DNA of 64,000 nucleotides from Pseudoclavibacter chungangensis (GTDB lineage Bacteria; Actinomycetota; Actinomycetes; Actinomycetales; Microbacteriaceae), in contig NZ_JACCFV010000001.1 of assembly GCF_013410545.1 (NCBI RefSeq), forward strand, positions 1,116,001 to 1,180,000, read 5' to 3'. The stretch's first letter is position 1. Each line of letters starts with the position of its first letter. The translations under genes were made by a program, and so were the position numbers. Positions 10,900 to 20,221 of the stretch are shown here, one piece after another. A model generated the notes under the pieces. The model ran no database searches and had not been told where the DNA came from. It saw only the letters and a list, made by a program, of their open reading frames with translations.

Positions 10900-11985
10900 A
10901 TGTCGAACCATCGTCTGCTCGCTCCAGGTGACCTGCTCGTCGCGGTCGACACCGTCATCGGGGCGCCACCGTCGCGCAGCCTCGTGCTCCTGCCCGTCAC
11001 CGGCGGACACGCGCCGGCCATCATCAGGATCGACCTTCCGCCGGACCACGCGCACCCGGACGCCACCGCGCTCCGGGCCTACGTCTCGAACGCCCTCGGC
11101 TACGTCCTGCGTGTGCCGGGTACGACGGCGGTCGTGGCCGCCGTCTACCGGGACCGGCCGAGCGGCGACGACGGCCGTCTCGTCCGCGCGCTCGCCCGTG
11201 CCGCTCATCGCGCCGGGACCCCGCTCCTCGCGGCGGTGTGGCGCTCGACCGACGCCTGGGGCGTCCACGATGTGGGGACGAGCATCGAGCGGTCGCACCG
11301 CGGCCACGACGGCCGTGCGGCACGGTCATCGGTGGGCCCGGTCGGGGAGCCGGGCGTCGCGGCCGAACCCGTCGTGTTCGCGGACGCGCGTCGCATCGAT
11401 GCCCCCGAGGCGCGCCCGGCCGTCGAGCGACGCGCCTTCGAGCTCGCGTTCGCCGATGCCGAGCACATCGACGACCGGCGCGGCGTCGTGCGCGCCTGGG
11501 AACGGCTGCTCGCCGGTACCGCCCGGCCGTCGTCGGCGGACGGGGACGACCGGTGCGTCACGGCGACCGCTCGTGACCGCGTGACGATCCTGCAACAGCT
11601 CCGCAGCACCACCGGCCGCGAGCGACTGCTCGCCGCCGCAGCGTTCGGCCCCGACGGCCCGAACGACCTCGGCGGCGTCTGGGACGCCCTGTTCGTCGAC
11701 GGGTCGCCCGTGCCGGGCGTCCCAGGGGCCGTCCCCGTTCCCGATCACCGTCGACTCCTCGCCGCACGCGACGCGCTCGAGACCCTCAGGGGGCTCGCGC
11801 CGGCTCGACGGGGCGATCTGACGGCCTGCCTCGGCTGGCTGGCCTGGGCGGGCGGCAACTCGTCGAAGGCCGCCGGCTACGCCGCTCTCGCGATCGACCA
11901 CGACCCGCTCCACGATCTCGGCGCCCTCGTCCACTGGATGACGGGACGCGGCGTCGTGGCGCCGTGGTTCGGTCTCCCGATGTGA
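10900..11985 (+). CDS. DUF4192 family protein
   Basis: 361 residues. The N-terminal pattern (PGDLLVAVDTVIGAPPSRSLVLLPV) and a mid region on daily-use helices match DUF4192, an actinobacteria-specific family of unknown function; the C-terminal third (LTACLGWLAWAGGNSSKAAGYAALAID) is also typical. No signal peptide or membrane span. It starts from a leaderless-type promoter. Its stop overlaps the start of the FtsK/EccC-like gene by four bases (GTGA), so the two proteins are made together; that coupling is the only functional hint. Confidence 0.8.
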   Translation: MSNHRLLAPGDLLVAVDTVIGAPPSRSLVLLPVTGGHAPAIIRIDLPPDHAHPDATALRAYVSNALGYVLRVPGTTAVVAAVYRDRPSGDDGRLVRALARAAHRAGTPLLAAVWRSTDAWGVHDVGTSIERSHRGHDGRAARSSVGPVGEPGVAAEPVVFADARRIDAPEARPAVERRAFELAFADAEHIDDRRGVVRAWERLLAGTARPSSADGDDRCVTATARDRVTILQQLRSTTGRERLLAAAAFGPDGPNDLGGVWDALFVDGSPVPGVPGAVPVPDHRRLLAARDALETLRGLAPARRGDLTACLGWLAWAGGNSSKAAGYAALAIDHDPLHDLGALVHWMTGRGVVAPWFGLPM

Positions 11986-14777
11986 ACGGCGACGATCACG
12001 ACGAACCGCTCCGGCCGCCCGCGCCCGAGACGCCACCACCGCTCGTCCCGTTCCCGTGGGTGCAGGCGTGCGTTCCCGTCGTCGCGACGGTCGGCCTCGC
12101 GTTCGTCACCGGCCACACGGCCGTGCTCGGCTTCGCGGTACTCGGCCCGCTGTTCGCCGTCGGTGTGTTCGTCGACGGGCGAGTCCGGGCCCGGCGACAC
12201 CGTCGTCGGGAGCATGAGCGGTATCGCGCGGAGTTCGCCGCGTTCGAACGCCTCGTGATGCACCGGTACGCACGCGCGATCGCGCGGACGCGCAACGTGC
12301 GGCGCGATGTGCGGGCGGTGCTCGCGGGCCGCGTCGAGCCCTCGGTCGTGCTCGACGACGCGCCCGGCGCACCACCGACCGTGGCACTGGGGAGGTGCAC
12401 GCGGACGAGCGATGTGCGTCTCGGTGCCGCAGCGAGCGACGACCCGCCCGCACTCGCACGACTGCGGGGCCGTGTGGCCCGCGTGTCCGGCGTGCCGCTC
12501 ACCGTCCGGACGCACGCCATCGCCGTCACAGGTCCCGACGAACTCGTGATCGCGTGCGCGCGCGCCCTCGTGGTGGACCTCATCGCCAACGGGGAGGGGG
12601 AGCGCAGCATCGGGTTCGACGGCGGCCCCGTGGCGGATCGGCTCGTGCGCGAACTCGTCGACGGTCGTGCCCTTCGCGGCGGCGTGCTCCGTGGTGCCGG
12701 CCCCCGCACGCGGCCGGCACCCACCGCGCCGCCCGCCGCCGCCGGACGGCCCTCCCTCCTGATCGTCCTCGCGAGACCCGGGCGCGTGCCGGGCACCGTG
12801 GGAGCGCTCCTCGAGGTCGTCGATCGGCATCGCGCACGTGTCCACCGTCACGGTGTCGCGACCGAGCGGGTCGCCCCGACGGGGCTCTCCCGACGTGCGC
12901 TCGACCGCTTTCTCGCGTCGCTCCCGGACGGCGCCGAACTTCCGCCCGACGAGCCCGTGCGGGATCTCGGTGCACTCCTCGCACTCCCGAGCGTCACGGG
13001 GGCGGGACCCACGACCCCCGTGGGCACGGTCGAGGGGGCACCGTTCGCGATCGACCTCGTGACCGACGGCCCCCACCTCGTCGTCGGTGGAACGACGGGC
13101 TCGGGGAAGAGCGAGCTGTTGCGCACGCTCGCGGTGGGGCTCGCGGCGCGGACGGCGCCGTCCGAACTCATGCTCCTCGCCGTGGACTTCAAGGGCGGTG
13201 CGACATTCGACGCGCTCGCCCCGCTCCCGCACTGTGCGGGGGTCGTCACCGACCTCGACGGCGACGAGGCGGATCGTCTGCTCGCCGCCCTCACGGGTGA
13301 GCTCCGCAGACGCGAGCGGGCGCTCCGTGCGGCCGGCGGCACGGACATCACCGACCTCGAGGGGCGGATGCCGCGACTCGTCGTCCTCGTGGACGAGTTC
13401 CAGGCGCTCGCGGACCGACACGCCGACGTCCACGAGGTGTTCGCCGATCTGGCCGCACGGGGGCGGAGCCTCGGCATCCACCTCGTGCTCGGGGCACAGC
13501 GTCCCGCCGGAGCCATGCGTCCCGCGCTCCTCGCCAACCTCGGCGGACGCGTCTGCTTTCGCGTGACCGACGCCGCCGACGCGGTCGCCCTGATCGGCGA
13601 CGCCGCGCCCGCGGCGTTCCCGGCGGCCCGGCCGGGTCTCGCGCTCGTCCGCGTCGGCGGGGAATGCCACCGGATCGTCGTCGGCCGTTGCGCCGCCGGG
13701 ACCCTCGAGGGCATCGTCGAGCGCACACGCGGCACGCTCCCCGGCGGCCCGCCACCGTGGCTCCCGCCGCTCCCGAAACGGCTGCCGCTCGATTCGATCC
13801 CCCACGCGGGCGGCACCGCCTACGGCCTCGTCGACGAGCCGTCCGCGCAGCGACAGTCGCCGCTCATGCTCGCCGAGGGACGTCGGGGCGGGACGCTCGT
13901 CGTCGGCGCACCGGGATGCGGGCGCACGGCCCTCGCCCGCGCGGTTGCACATGCCGCGACGCGATCGGGACGCACGGCGCTGACCGTCTCGCCGGCCGAC
14001 GTCGAAGCAGCCTGGGACGTGTCGTGGCGGATCGGGGTGGGGGAGTGGCCCGGGCGGTCCGTCGTCCTGGTCGTCGACGATGCCGACCTCCTCGTCGAAC
14101 GTCTCGGTGACCGGCACGGCGGGCCGCTCGTCGAGCGGTGGTGCCACATCGCGCGCGCACTCGATCACGTCACCCTCGTCGTGACCGCACAGCGACTCGT
14201 CGCGCCGCTGGCCCGGCTCGTGCCCCTGCTGCCCGGAACGGTTCGGATGTCGCTCCCGGGACGTCACGCGTTCGTGCTCTCGGGCGGTGAGCCGTCGGCG
14301 TTCCGCGCCGATCTGCCACCCGGGCGGGCGGTCGTGGGAGCCTCGCTCGCGCAGATCGCCTGGACCGAGCCCGCGGCGGACGCGCCGCGCGACGAACGCG
14401 AGCGGACCGGGATCGACGCGCGCACCGGAAACATGATCGTCATCACGCCGCGGGAACGGGCCTGGCGGGCGTGGGCGGCGGCGGCCGACCTCGCACCGTG
14501 CGCGGTGCCCGCGCCCGGGGCGCCACCCGTCCCGACCGGATGCGTGATCGGATCGGCGGGTGAGTGGCAGCGGTCGTTCGGTGCGCTCACGACCTTCGGA
14601 GGCACCCTCGTGCTCGACGGCGTCGATGCGGTGCGCGTGAGCGCGCTGCTCGGTGCGCCGATCGACGATCCACCGATCGCGGACCCGCGTCGCACGGTCC
14701 TCGTGCGCGCCCCCGACGGTGTGGTCCGACGGGCGGACGTCCCGTGGCACGCGGCGGAGGGCCCCGACGGGTCCTGA
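11982..14777 (+). CDS. FtsK/SpoIIIE-domain ATPase, EccC-like
   Basis: 931 residues. Two hydrophobic segments lie near the N-terminus (about 26-65, PFPWVQACVPVVATVGLAF onward), followed by a long linker and a canonical FtsK/SpoIIIE ATPase domain with Walker A GGTTGSGKS (about 369-377), the LLAVDFKGGATFDAL motif and Walker B LVVLVDEFQAL (about 466-476). A second ATPase-like domain has GAPGCGRT (about 642-649), where the Walker A lysine is arginine, and VVLVVDDADLL (about 695-705). This layout resembles EccC/YukB of type VII secretion rather than the DNA translocase FtsK, but it is shorter than EccC (about 1300) and no WXG100 or other ESX gene lies nearby. The GTG at 11982 overlaps the DUF4192 stop. 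Substrate unknown. Confidence 0.82.
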   Translation: MNGDDHDEPLRPPAPETPPPLVPFPWVQACVPVVATVGLAFVTGHTAVLGFAVLGPLFAVGVFVDGRVRARRHRRREHERYRAEFAAFERLVMHRYARAIARTRNVRRDVRAVLAGRVEPSVVLDDAPGAPPTVALGRCTRTSDVRLGAAASDDPPALARLRGRVARVSGVPLTVRTHAIAVTGPDELVIACARALVVDLIANGEGERSIGFDGGPVADRLVRELVDGRALRGGVLRGAGPRTRPAPTAPPAAAGRPSLLIVLARPGRVPGTVGALLEVVDRHRARVHRHGVATERVAPTGLSRRALDRFLASLPDGAELPPDEPVRDLGALLALPSVTGAGPTTPVGTVEGAPFAIDLVTDGPHLVVGGTTGSGKSELLRTLAVGLAARTAPSELMLLAVDFKGGATFDALAPLPHCAGVVTDLDGDEADRLLAALTGELRRRERALRAAGGTDITDLEGRMPRLVVLVDEFQALADRHADVHEVFADLAARGRSLGIHLVLGAQRPAGAMRPALLANLGGRVCFRVTDAADAVALIGDAAPAAFPAARPGLALVRVGGECHRIVVGRCAAGTLEGIVERTRGTLPGGPPPWLPPLPKRLPLDSIPHAGGTAYGLVDEPSAQRQSPLMLAEGRRGGTLVVGAPGCGRTALARAVAHAATRSGRTALTVSPADVEAAWDVSWRIGVGEWPGRSVVLVVDDADLLVERLGDRHGGPLVERWCHIARALDHVTLVVTAQRLVAPLARLVPLLPGTVRMSLPGRHAFVLSGGEPSAFRADLPPGRAVVGASLAQIAWTEPAADAPRDERERTGIDARTGNMIVITPRERAWRAWAAAADLAPCAVPAPGAPPVPTGCVIGSAGEWQRSFGALTTFGGTLVLDGVDAVRVSALLGAPIDDPPIADPRRTVLVRAPDGVVRRADVPWHAAEGPDGS

Positions 14778-14859
14778 CCTCCGGAGCGCCGTGGCCGCGG
14801 CCCCGCAGCGCGGCGCGCGGCGCCCGTGTCACCGCCGAGATGTCACGGACGCCGCGAGG

Positions 14860-15867
14860 TCACAGACGCAGTGGGACGTCGGCACCGACCCGCACGGCCC
14901 CCACGGGAACACCGGCACCGAGCACCTCGAGCCCGAGCCGCGCGACGATGCGTTGCACGTCGCTCACGCCGAGCGACCCGGCCGCGACGAGCAATTGCAA
15001 CCCGACGAGTGTCAGCGCCCTCGACGAGCCGTCGAGGGCCTTCAGTGCGACCGTGGTCCCGTCCGGCGCGGACATGACGAGGACTCCCTCGGTCCCCGTC
15101 CTCGCGAGGGTGCCGAGCTCGTCGATCACCACCGTGTCCGGACGACCGTGACCGTCCACGACCCAACCGTGCGCGAGGGCGGCTGAGGCGACGCGCGCCG
15201 AGTGGCGGTACATCGCGAACGGCGAGGCGGGATTCGCCGTGCGCAGCCTGGCGATCCCGCGGGCGAGCGCGACGAGGGGGAGCGCGAGCACGGGCGCGCC
15301 GGCCGCATCGATCGCGGTCGCGAGCGGCCGGGCACTCGCGAGGCGTTCGACCGTCTCCCGGATGCTCTGCTGGAGCGGATGCTCGACGTCGAGCACGTCG
15401 GCGATCGACCAGCCCTGTGCGACGCACGCGGCGGCCATCGCGGCATGACTCCCCGATGCGGGGGTGTACACGGGCGAGGCCGGCTCGCCCGCGCGCACGA
15501 GGGCGTCGCGCGCCGCCTGATCCGAGGGCCATCCCGCCGGACACGCGAGCGCCCTGTCGTCGAGACCGGCACTCGCGAGCACATCGCGCACGAGCGCGAC
15601 GTGCCCGGGCGTCCCGCCGTGGGTGGAGACCGAGATCGCGACCTGTTCGTCGGTCGCCTGCACACCGGCGGCGAGGCACGCGACGGCCCGGAACGGATTC
15701 AGCGGTGCGTGCACCAGGACGGGGGCCTCGACGTCGCCGAGTTCCGCTCGCAGCGTGCCGTCCGCGGTGACGACGACCGCGGAACCCGTGTGTCGTGACT
15801 CGACGAATCCCGAGCGCTCGACGATCGCGAGTTCCACGGCGTCACGCGCCGAGAAGGTCTCCACCAC
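14860..15867 (-). CDS. L-asparaginase II family (PF06089) protein
   Basis: About 335 residues. Family features: the N-terminal ELAIVERSGFVESRHTGSAV (about 10-29), the STHGGTPGHV motif, YTPASGSHAAM and the late VVIDELG. Members hydrolyse asparagine to aspartate and ammonia and are distinct from the classic AnsA/AnsB fold. The start is uncertain: adjacent GTG codons at 15865-15867 and 15862-15864 fit the family N-terminus, whereas longer forms run into Arg-rich sequence unlike the family. No strong Shine-Dalgarno. It converges on the FtsK-like gene; the 82 nt between them hold no clear terminator. Confidence 0.82.
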   Translation of the reverse strand: MVETFSARDAVELAIVERSGFVESRHTGSAVVVTADGTLRAELGDVEAPVLVHAPLNPFRAVACLAAGVQATDEQVAISVSTHGGTPGHVALVRDVLASAGLDDRALACPAGWPSDQAARDALVRAGEPASPVYTPASGSHAAMAAACVAQGWSIADVLDVEHPLQQSIRETVERLASARPLATAIDAAGAPVLALPLVALARGIARLRTANPASPFAMYRHSARVASAALAHGWVVDGHGRPDTVVIDELGTLARTGTEGVLVMSAPDGTTVALKALDGSSRALTLVGLQLLVAAGSLGVSDVQRIVARLGLEVLGAGVPVGAVRVGADVPLRL

Positions 15868-15869
15868 GA

Positions 15870-16001
15870 TCAGGCGCCCGTGCTCGGACGTCCCGTCGCG
15901 GCACGCGCGCGCGTGACGAGCGAGCGGGCGCGGGCGGCGACGCGCTCCGCGGGCGACGTGGGTCCGGTCGGAACGGGGAGGGCGTCGTCGCGTGCAGGCA
16001 T
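15870..16001 (-). CDS. Possible 43-codon small ORF upstream of the asparaginase
   Basis: ATG at 15999-16001 opens a frame of 43 codons (begins MPARDDALPVPTGPTSPAER) that stops 2 nt before the first asparaginase GTG. Tight spacing would allow translational coupling, which could explain the lack of a ribosome-binding site at the asparaginase start. Composition is only Ala/Arg/Pro-rich and random frames of this size are frequent at 70 % GC, so this may be noise. Confidence 0.25.
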   Translation of the reverse strand: MPARDDALPVPTGPTSPAERVAARARSLVTRARAATGRPSTGA

Positions 16002-16280
16002 GGTGTCCGCAGTCTATCCGCGCCGCGCCGCGCGCCCAGCGCCCGGCGTCCGGCGGTCGCGGTGCTCGCCGCCGGACGTCCGCCGCGTCGCGGTCCGGTT
16101 CGGCCGTGCCGGTGCGGCGTGCCCGACGCCGCACCCGCGAGCCCACGACGGCGCCGGAACGCGAAACGACGGCCCCGGAACGCGAAACGACGGCCCCGGA
16201 ACGCGGAACGACGGCCCCGGAACGCGAAACCGGGAACGCACACGTGTCCGGGACGCCGGTTGGAAGTACGCTTGACGCCC
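16002..16280. other. Divergent intergenic region between asparaginase and rseP
   Basis: 279 nt, very GC-rich, containing the 21-bp tandem repeat listed separately. On the rseP side TACGCT (16267-16272) lies 8 nt before the GTG and may be its -10 box. I see no further gene. Confidence 0.4.
16156..16232 (+). repeat. 21-bp non-coding tandem repeat, about 3.7 copies
   Basis: Unit ggaacgcgaaacgacggccc plus one c; copies start at 16156, 16177, 16198 and 16219. Copies 1 and 2 are identical, copy 3 has one substitution, copy 4 is partial. Although 21 is a multiple of three, neither strand gives a plausible protein here, so it is most likely intergenic. Confidence 0.85.
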
Positions 16281-17618
16281 GTGATCAGCGTCCTCCTCTT
16301 CATCGTCGGCATCCTGCTCGCCCTCATCGGGCTGGCGGCGTCGATCGCGCTCCACGAGGTCGGTCACCTCGTGCCCGCGAAGCTCTTCAAAGTGCGGGTA
16401 CCGCAGTACATGATCGGTTTCGGCCCGACGCTGTGGTCGAAGCGGATCGGTGAGACGGAGTACGGCCTCAAGGCGATCCCGCTCGGCGGCTACATCTCGA
16501 TGATCGGCATGTTCCCGCCGAAGCACCGGGGCGAGGCGCCGCGCGACGGGGGGACCGGGTTCCTCAACACGATGATCGAGGAGGCGCGCTCGGCGTCGAA
16601 CGAGAGCATCGAGCCGCACGAGGTCGATCGGACGTTCTACAACCTCCCCGTCTGGAAGCGGCTCGTCATCATGGCGGGCGGGCCCCTCATGAACCTCGTG
16701 CTCGCCGTGATCCTCTTCCTGATCGTGTTCAGCGGATTCGGCATCTTCCAGAGCACGACGACGGTCGACGCGCTCGCACAGTGCGTCGTCGCCCAGAACC
16801 AGCAGGACGAGGTGGACGCGTCGACGTGCTCGACCCCGTCCCCCGCGGTCGCCGCGGGCATGCAACCCGGCGACGAGATCGTCGCGATCGACGGCCGCAC
16901 GGTGACGGGCTGGCCCGACGTCTCGGCGACGATCGCCGCGAGCGCGGGCGTGCCGCTGGAGATCACGGTCCTCAGGGGCGGCGCCGAGACGACGCTCACG
17001 GTCACGCCCGCCGTGAACACGGTCTACCAGCGCGACGAGTTCACGAACCAGATCCTCGAGGACGACGCCGGGAACCCGCTCACGAAGGAGGTCGGCTTCG
17101 TCGGCTTCTACGTCACACAGGAGCGACAGCAGATGCCGCCCGCCTACGCCCTCGAGTTCACGGGCCGCTACATCGGTCAGGTCGGCCAGATCATCATCTC
17201 GATGCCCGAACGCGTCGTGGACATGTGGAACGCGGGCTTCATGGGTGCCGAGCGCGACCCGAACGGCCCCATGAGCGTCGTCGGCGTCGGGCGCATCACG
17301 GGCGAGGTCGCCGCCGAGCAGAGCATTCCCGTGGGGGACCGCGCCGCGACGATCATCATGCTGCTCGCATCGCTCAACGTCGCGCTCGGGGTCATGAACC
17401 TCATCCCGCTGCCACCGCTCGACGGCGGCCACATCGCCGCCGCGATCGTCGACGGTCTCCGACGGATGTTCGCGAAGCTCTTCCGCCGCCCGCCGCCCGG
17501 GTACTTCGACACCGCGAAGCTCATTCCGGTGACGATGGTCGTGTCCGTTCTGCTCATGGCCATGACCGCGCTGTTCGTCTACGTCGATCTCGTCAATCCG
17601 GTCCGTTTCCTCGAGTGA
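16281..17618 (+). CDS. rseP: Site-2 intramembrane metalloprotease (RseP/Rip1 family)
   Basis: 445 residues. The zinc-binding HExxH is ALHEVGHL (His25, Glu26, His29) in the first membrane helix. A PDZ domain follows (around [20 protein letters not shown], about 193-212), and the second zinc motif [12 protein letters not shown] is at about 373-384. Such proteases cut membrane-embedded anti-sigma factors and other proteins; mycobacterial Rip1 is the actinobacterial model. The GTG at 16281 is chosen from family N-termini; no Shine-Dalgarno is visible. An in-frame TTG at 16272 is possible. A hairpin terminator follows, so it appears monocistronic. Confidence 0.93.
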   Translation: MISVLLFIVGILLALIGLAASIALHEVGHLVPAKLFKVRVPQYMIGFGPTLWSKRIGETEYGLKAIPLGGYISMIGMFPPKHRGEAPRDGGTGFLNTMIEEARSASNESIEPHEVDRTFYNLPVWKRLVIMAGGPLMNLVLAVILFLIVFSGFGIFQSTTTVDALAQCVVAQNQQDEVDASTCSTPSPAVAAGMQPGDEIVAIDGRTVTGWPDVSATIAASAGVPLEITVLRGGAETTLTVTPAVNTVYQRDEFTNQILEDDAGNPLTKEVGFVGFYVTQERQQMPPAYALEFTGRYIGQVGQIIISMPERVVDMWNAGFMGAERDPNGPMSVVGVGRITGEVAAEQSIPVGDRAATIIMLLASLNVALGVMNLIPLPPLDGGHIAAAIVDGLRRMFAKLFRRPPPGYFDTAKLIPVTMVVSVLLMAMTALFVYVDLVNPVRFLE

Positions 17619-17627
17619 CCGGCGATG

Positions 17628-17662
17628 CGTCGGGCCGGCCCGCGCCGCGGGGCGGCCCGACG
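17628..17662 (+). terminator. Hairpin terminator after rseP
   Basis: Stem of 10 bp, one G-G mismatch, then 5 bp with a 3-nt loop, beginning 10 nt after the rseP stop. No U-tract. Confidence 0.6.
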
Positions 17663-17763
17663 GTCGGCCCCCTCCACGGGGTGAGATCGGCGCGCCGCAC
17701 CTCATCCCAGGGTCGTGGGCGCTGTCCCCGCGCGTGCGGATGAACGTCGTCGCACGCATCCCG

Positions 17764-17769
17764 TACAGT
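17764..17769 (+). promoter_or_regulatory. -10 box TACAGT of the moxR operon
   Basis: TACAGT lies 60 nt upstream of the moxR ATG and implies a leader of about 54 nt that ends in AGGGAGAGA. It is the only A/T-containing -10-like word in the 211-nt gap after rseP. Confidence 0.45.
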
Positions 17770-17829
17770 CGCAGGGTGCCCGGGCCTCGGCCCGGGGACG
17801 TCCGCACGAGCTCCCAGGGAGAGACCGAC

Positions 17830-18831
17830 ATGGCGCAACCGGCCGCACCGACACGCATCACGCCCGACGAGATGCACGAGGCGCGACGCATCGTCGGCGG
17901 CGTCACGACGGCGTTCGAGCGGAAGGTCGTCGGCCAGGCGGGATTGCGGGAGTCGCTGCTCGTCGGCCTGTTCGCGGGCGGACACATCCTGCTCGAGTCC
18001 GTGCCCGGCCTCGCGAAGACGACTGCCGCGCAGACGCTCGCGCATTCGGTCGACGGTTCGTTCCGCCGCATCCAGTGCACGCCGGACCTCCTCCCGAGCG
18101 ACATCGTCGGCACGCAGGTGTACGACGCGACGAAGAACGAGTTCACGACCCAGCTCGGCCCCGTGCACGCGAACTTCGTCCTGCTCGACGAGATCAACCG
18201 CTCGAGCGCGAAGACGCAGTCGGCGATGCTCGAGGCGATGCAGGAGCAGCAGACCTCCATCGGCGGGGAGACGTTCGAGCTCCCGCGCCCGTTCCTCGTC
18301 ATGGCGACACAGAACCCGATCGAGCAGGAGGGGACGTACACGCTCCCCGAGGCGCAGCTCGACCGCTTCATGCTGAAGGAGATCCTCGACTACCCGACGC
18401 CGGCCGAGGAGGCCGAGGTCCTGCGCAGGATCGATGCGGGGGTCTTCGACGACGACGTCGCGCCCGCCGCCACCCTCGACGACGTCCGACGCATGCAGGG
18501 GCTCGTGCGGCGCGTGTACGTCGACGACGCGATCGTCGAGTACGTCGTCGGGCTCACGTACGTGACCCGTCACGTGTCGGAGTACATCGCCCCCGAACTC
18601 GCGCGCCTGGTCGAGGTCGGTTCCTCGCCGCGCGCGTCGATCAACTTCGTCAAGGCGGCGCGGGCCGTCGCCCTCATCCACGGTCGGGACCACGTCGTCC
18701 CCGAGGACATCCGCCGCGTCGCGCACCGGATCCTCCGACACCGCATCATCCTCGGATTCGAGGCCGATGCCGAGCAGATCCGGGTCGAGTCGGTCATCGA
18801 CGCCGTGTTCGCCGCCGTGCGAACGCCGTAG
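17830..18831 (+). CDS. moxR: MoxR-family AAA+ ATPase
   Basis: 333 residues. The P-loop has the MoxR form SVPGLAKTT (about 56-64). Walker B is [15 protein letters not shown] (about 116-130) and sensor 1 is [14 protein letters not shown] (about 156-169). MoxR proteins are chaperone-like ATPases that act with von Willebrand A (VWA) proteins, which are encoded just downstream. The ATG is supported by GGGAGAGA 9 nt upstream; longer in-frame starts lack such a site. First gene of a six-gene operon. Confidence 0.92.
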   Translation: MAQPAAPTRITPDEMHEARRIVGGVTTAFERKVVGQAGLRESLLVGLFAGGHILLESVPGLAKTTAAQTLAHSVDGSFRRIQCTPDLLPSDIVGTQVYDATKNEFTTQLGPVHANFVLLDEINRSSAKTQSAMLEAMQEQQTSIGGETFELPRPFLVMATQNPIEQEGTYTLPEAQLDRFMLKEILDYPTPAEEAEVLRRIDAGVFDDDVAPAATLDDVRRMQGLVRRVYVDDAIVEYVVGLTYVTRHVSEYIAPELARLVEVGSSPRASINFVKAARAVALIHGRDHVVPEDIRRVAHRILRHRIILGFEADAEQIRVESVIDAVFAAVRTP

Positions 18832-18840
18832 GGCTCGGTC

Positions 18841-19734
18841 ATGACCGGATCGCTCATCACCCGCGTCAAGACCAAGATGTTCCTGCACACCCGGCGACGG
18901 GTGCTGCACCTCCTCGACGGCCAGTACGCCTCCCTCCTGCGGGGACGCAGCATGGACTTCGACGACCTGCGCGCGTACGTGCCGGGCGACGAGGTGAAGG
19001 ACATCGACTGGAAGGCGACGGCCCGCACCGGCGGGGCACCGCTCGTGCGCCGCTACGTCGCGGAGCGCAGGCATCGCGTCCTGTTCGTGGTCGACCGCGG
19101 TCGGAACCTGCTCGCGCGGACCCCGGATGGGGAACGAAAGCTCGACCTCGCGATCATGACGGTCGGCGTGCTCGGATCCATCGCGCTCCGACACGGTGAC
19201 GAGGTCGCGCTCGTCGCGGGCGACGAGGACGGCGTGACGCAGTTCCCGTTCCGTGGCTCGGAGCGTGCGCTCGAACAGATGCTCCGCACGGTCGCCGACA
19301 CGCCGAGCCTCACGGGCCCGCAGAGCGACCTCGTCGCGCTCCTCGAACGCGTTCGGTCGACCGTCCGCGGCCGCCTCTTCCTCGTCGTCCTCGCCGACGA
19401 GGTCGAGTGGAACGACGAACTCGCCGTGCTCGTCCGACGGCTCGCCGCACAGCACGAACTCGTGTGGGTCGAACTGCCCGATGCCGACCCGCAGGCGATC
19501 GGCCCCGGCGGTGAGCGTGCGGTCGATGTCGCGGGGACGTGGCACATGCCGGGATTCCTCTCCGAGGACAGGACCCTGCGCGCGGCGTACGATTACGCGC
19601 GACGGAAGCGGGCCATGGCGATGGAGGACGAGTTCGATCGCAGCGCCGTCTCGCTCGCGCGTCCGACGAGCGAGGACACCGTCATCCCGGAGCTCCTTCG
19701 CATGATGAAGGCGAGATCGCATGTTCATCACTGA
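18841..19734 (+). CDS. DUF58 domain protein
   Basis: 297 residues with the DUF58 signature DFDDLRAYVPGDEVKDIDWK (about 39-58), followed by a VWA-like fold region (HRVLFVVDRGRN, about 79-90). DUF58 proteins accompany MoxR ATPases almost everywhere; molecular function unknown. No membrane span is predicted. The gene begins 9 nt after moxR and its end overlaps the next start by 14 nt. Confidence 0.88.
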   Translation: MTGSLITRVKTKMFLHTRRRVLHLLDGQYASLLRGRSMDFDDLRAYVPGDEVKDIDWKATARTGGAPLVRRYVAERRHRVLFVVDRGRNLLARTPDGERKLDLAIMTVGVLGSIALRHGDEVALVAGDEDGVTQFPFRGSERALEQMLRTVADTPSLTGPQSDLVALLERVRSTVRGRLFLVVLADEVEWNDELAVLVRRLAAQHELVWVELPDADPQAIGPGGERAVDVAGTWHMPGFLSEDRTLRAAYDYARRKRAMAMEDEFDRSAVSLARPTSEDTVIPELLRMMKARSHVHH

Positions 19735-20221
19735 CGCCTCGGTCCTCGCGTCCGCCGACACGGGGACGATCATGCCCGTCGTCCCGTACAGCGTGATCTG
19801 GCTCGTCCTCGGCATCCTCCTCGTCGGGGCCGTCCCGCTGTACTACCTGCTCGTGTACGCGCTCACGCGGCCCCGTCCGGAGCGGGAGCCCGAGCCGGTC
19901 GTGGAGGTGCCCGTGAGCGTTCCGCAACTGCAGCACGACTACCTCGTCCGGGTCGACGGGATCCGCCACCGGCACGCGGCCGGCGAGCTCACCCCGCGCC
20001 GCGCACACGCGGAGCTCTCGTCAGCCGTCCGCGACTTCGTCGCCCAGGCGACGGGTGTCGAGGCCGACAAGATGACCCTCACGGAGTTGCGTCGGACGCC
20101 CTACGTCGGCGCGAGTTACGCGGTGGCCGAGTTCTACCCGCTCGTCTTCGGGGTGGACGAGGCGCGGAGCGTGGACCACGGGGTCGACGCGGCGAAGCAG
20201 GTGATCTCGCTGTGGCGATAG
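19721..20221 (+). CDS. Membrane protein of the MoxR/VWA operon (DUF4381-like position)
   Basis: 166 residues: one strong membrane helix (about 24-47, VIWLVLGILLVGAVPLYYLL) and a soluble C-terminal part rich in helices (LTPRRAHAELSSAVRDFVAQ). It occupies the slot that DUF4381 proteins hold in proteobacterial Bat operons, between DUF58 and the first VWA gene. I do not recognise a specific domain, and the comparison rests on order and topology. It overlaps both neighbours. Confidence 0.7.
   Translation: MFITDASVLASADTGTIMPVVPYSVIWLVLGILLVGAVPLYYLLVYALTRPRPEREPEPVVEVPVSVPQLQHDYLVRVDGIRHRHAAGELTPRRAHAELSSAVRDFVAQATGVEADKMTLTELRRTPYVGASYAVAEFYPLVFGVDEARSVDHGVDAAKQVISLWR

Noticed and set aside
10900..14777. 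A complete type VII secretion locus
   Set aside because: Only an EccC-like ATPase is present; no WXG100, EccB, EccD, EccE or mycosin gene lies within the window.
14860..16146. Longer asparaginase starting at 16146
   Set aside because: The extra N-terminal 90 residues are Arg/Pro-rich and unlike the family, while the family N-terminus begins right at the GTG pair near 15865.
16014..18371. 785-codon minus-strand open frame across rseP and moxR
   Set aside because: Shadow frame caused by high GC; the plus-strand genes beneath it have HExxH, PDZ and Walker motifs.
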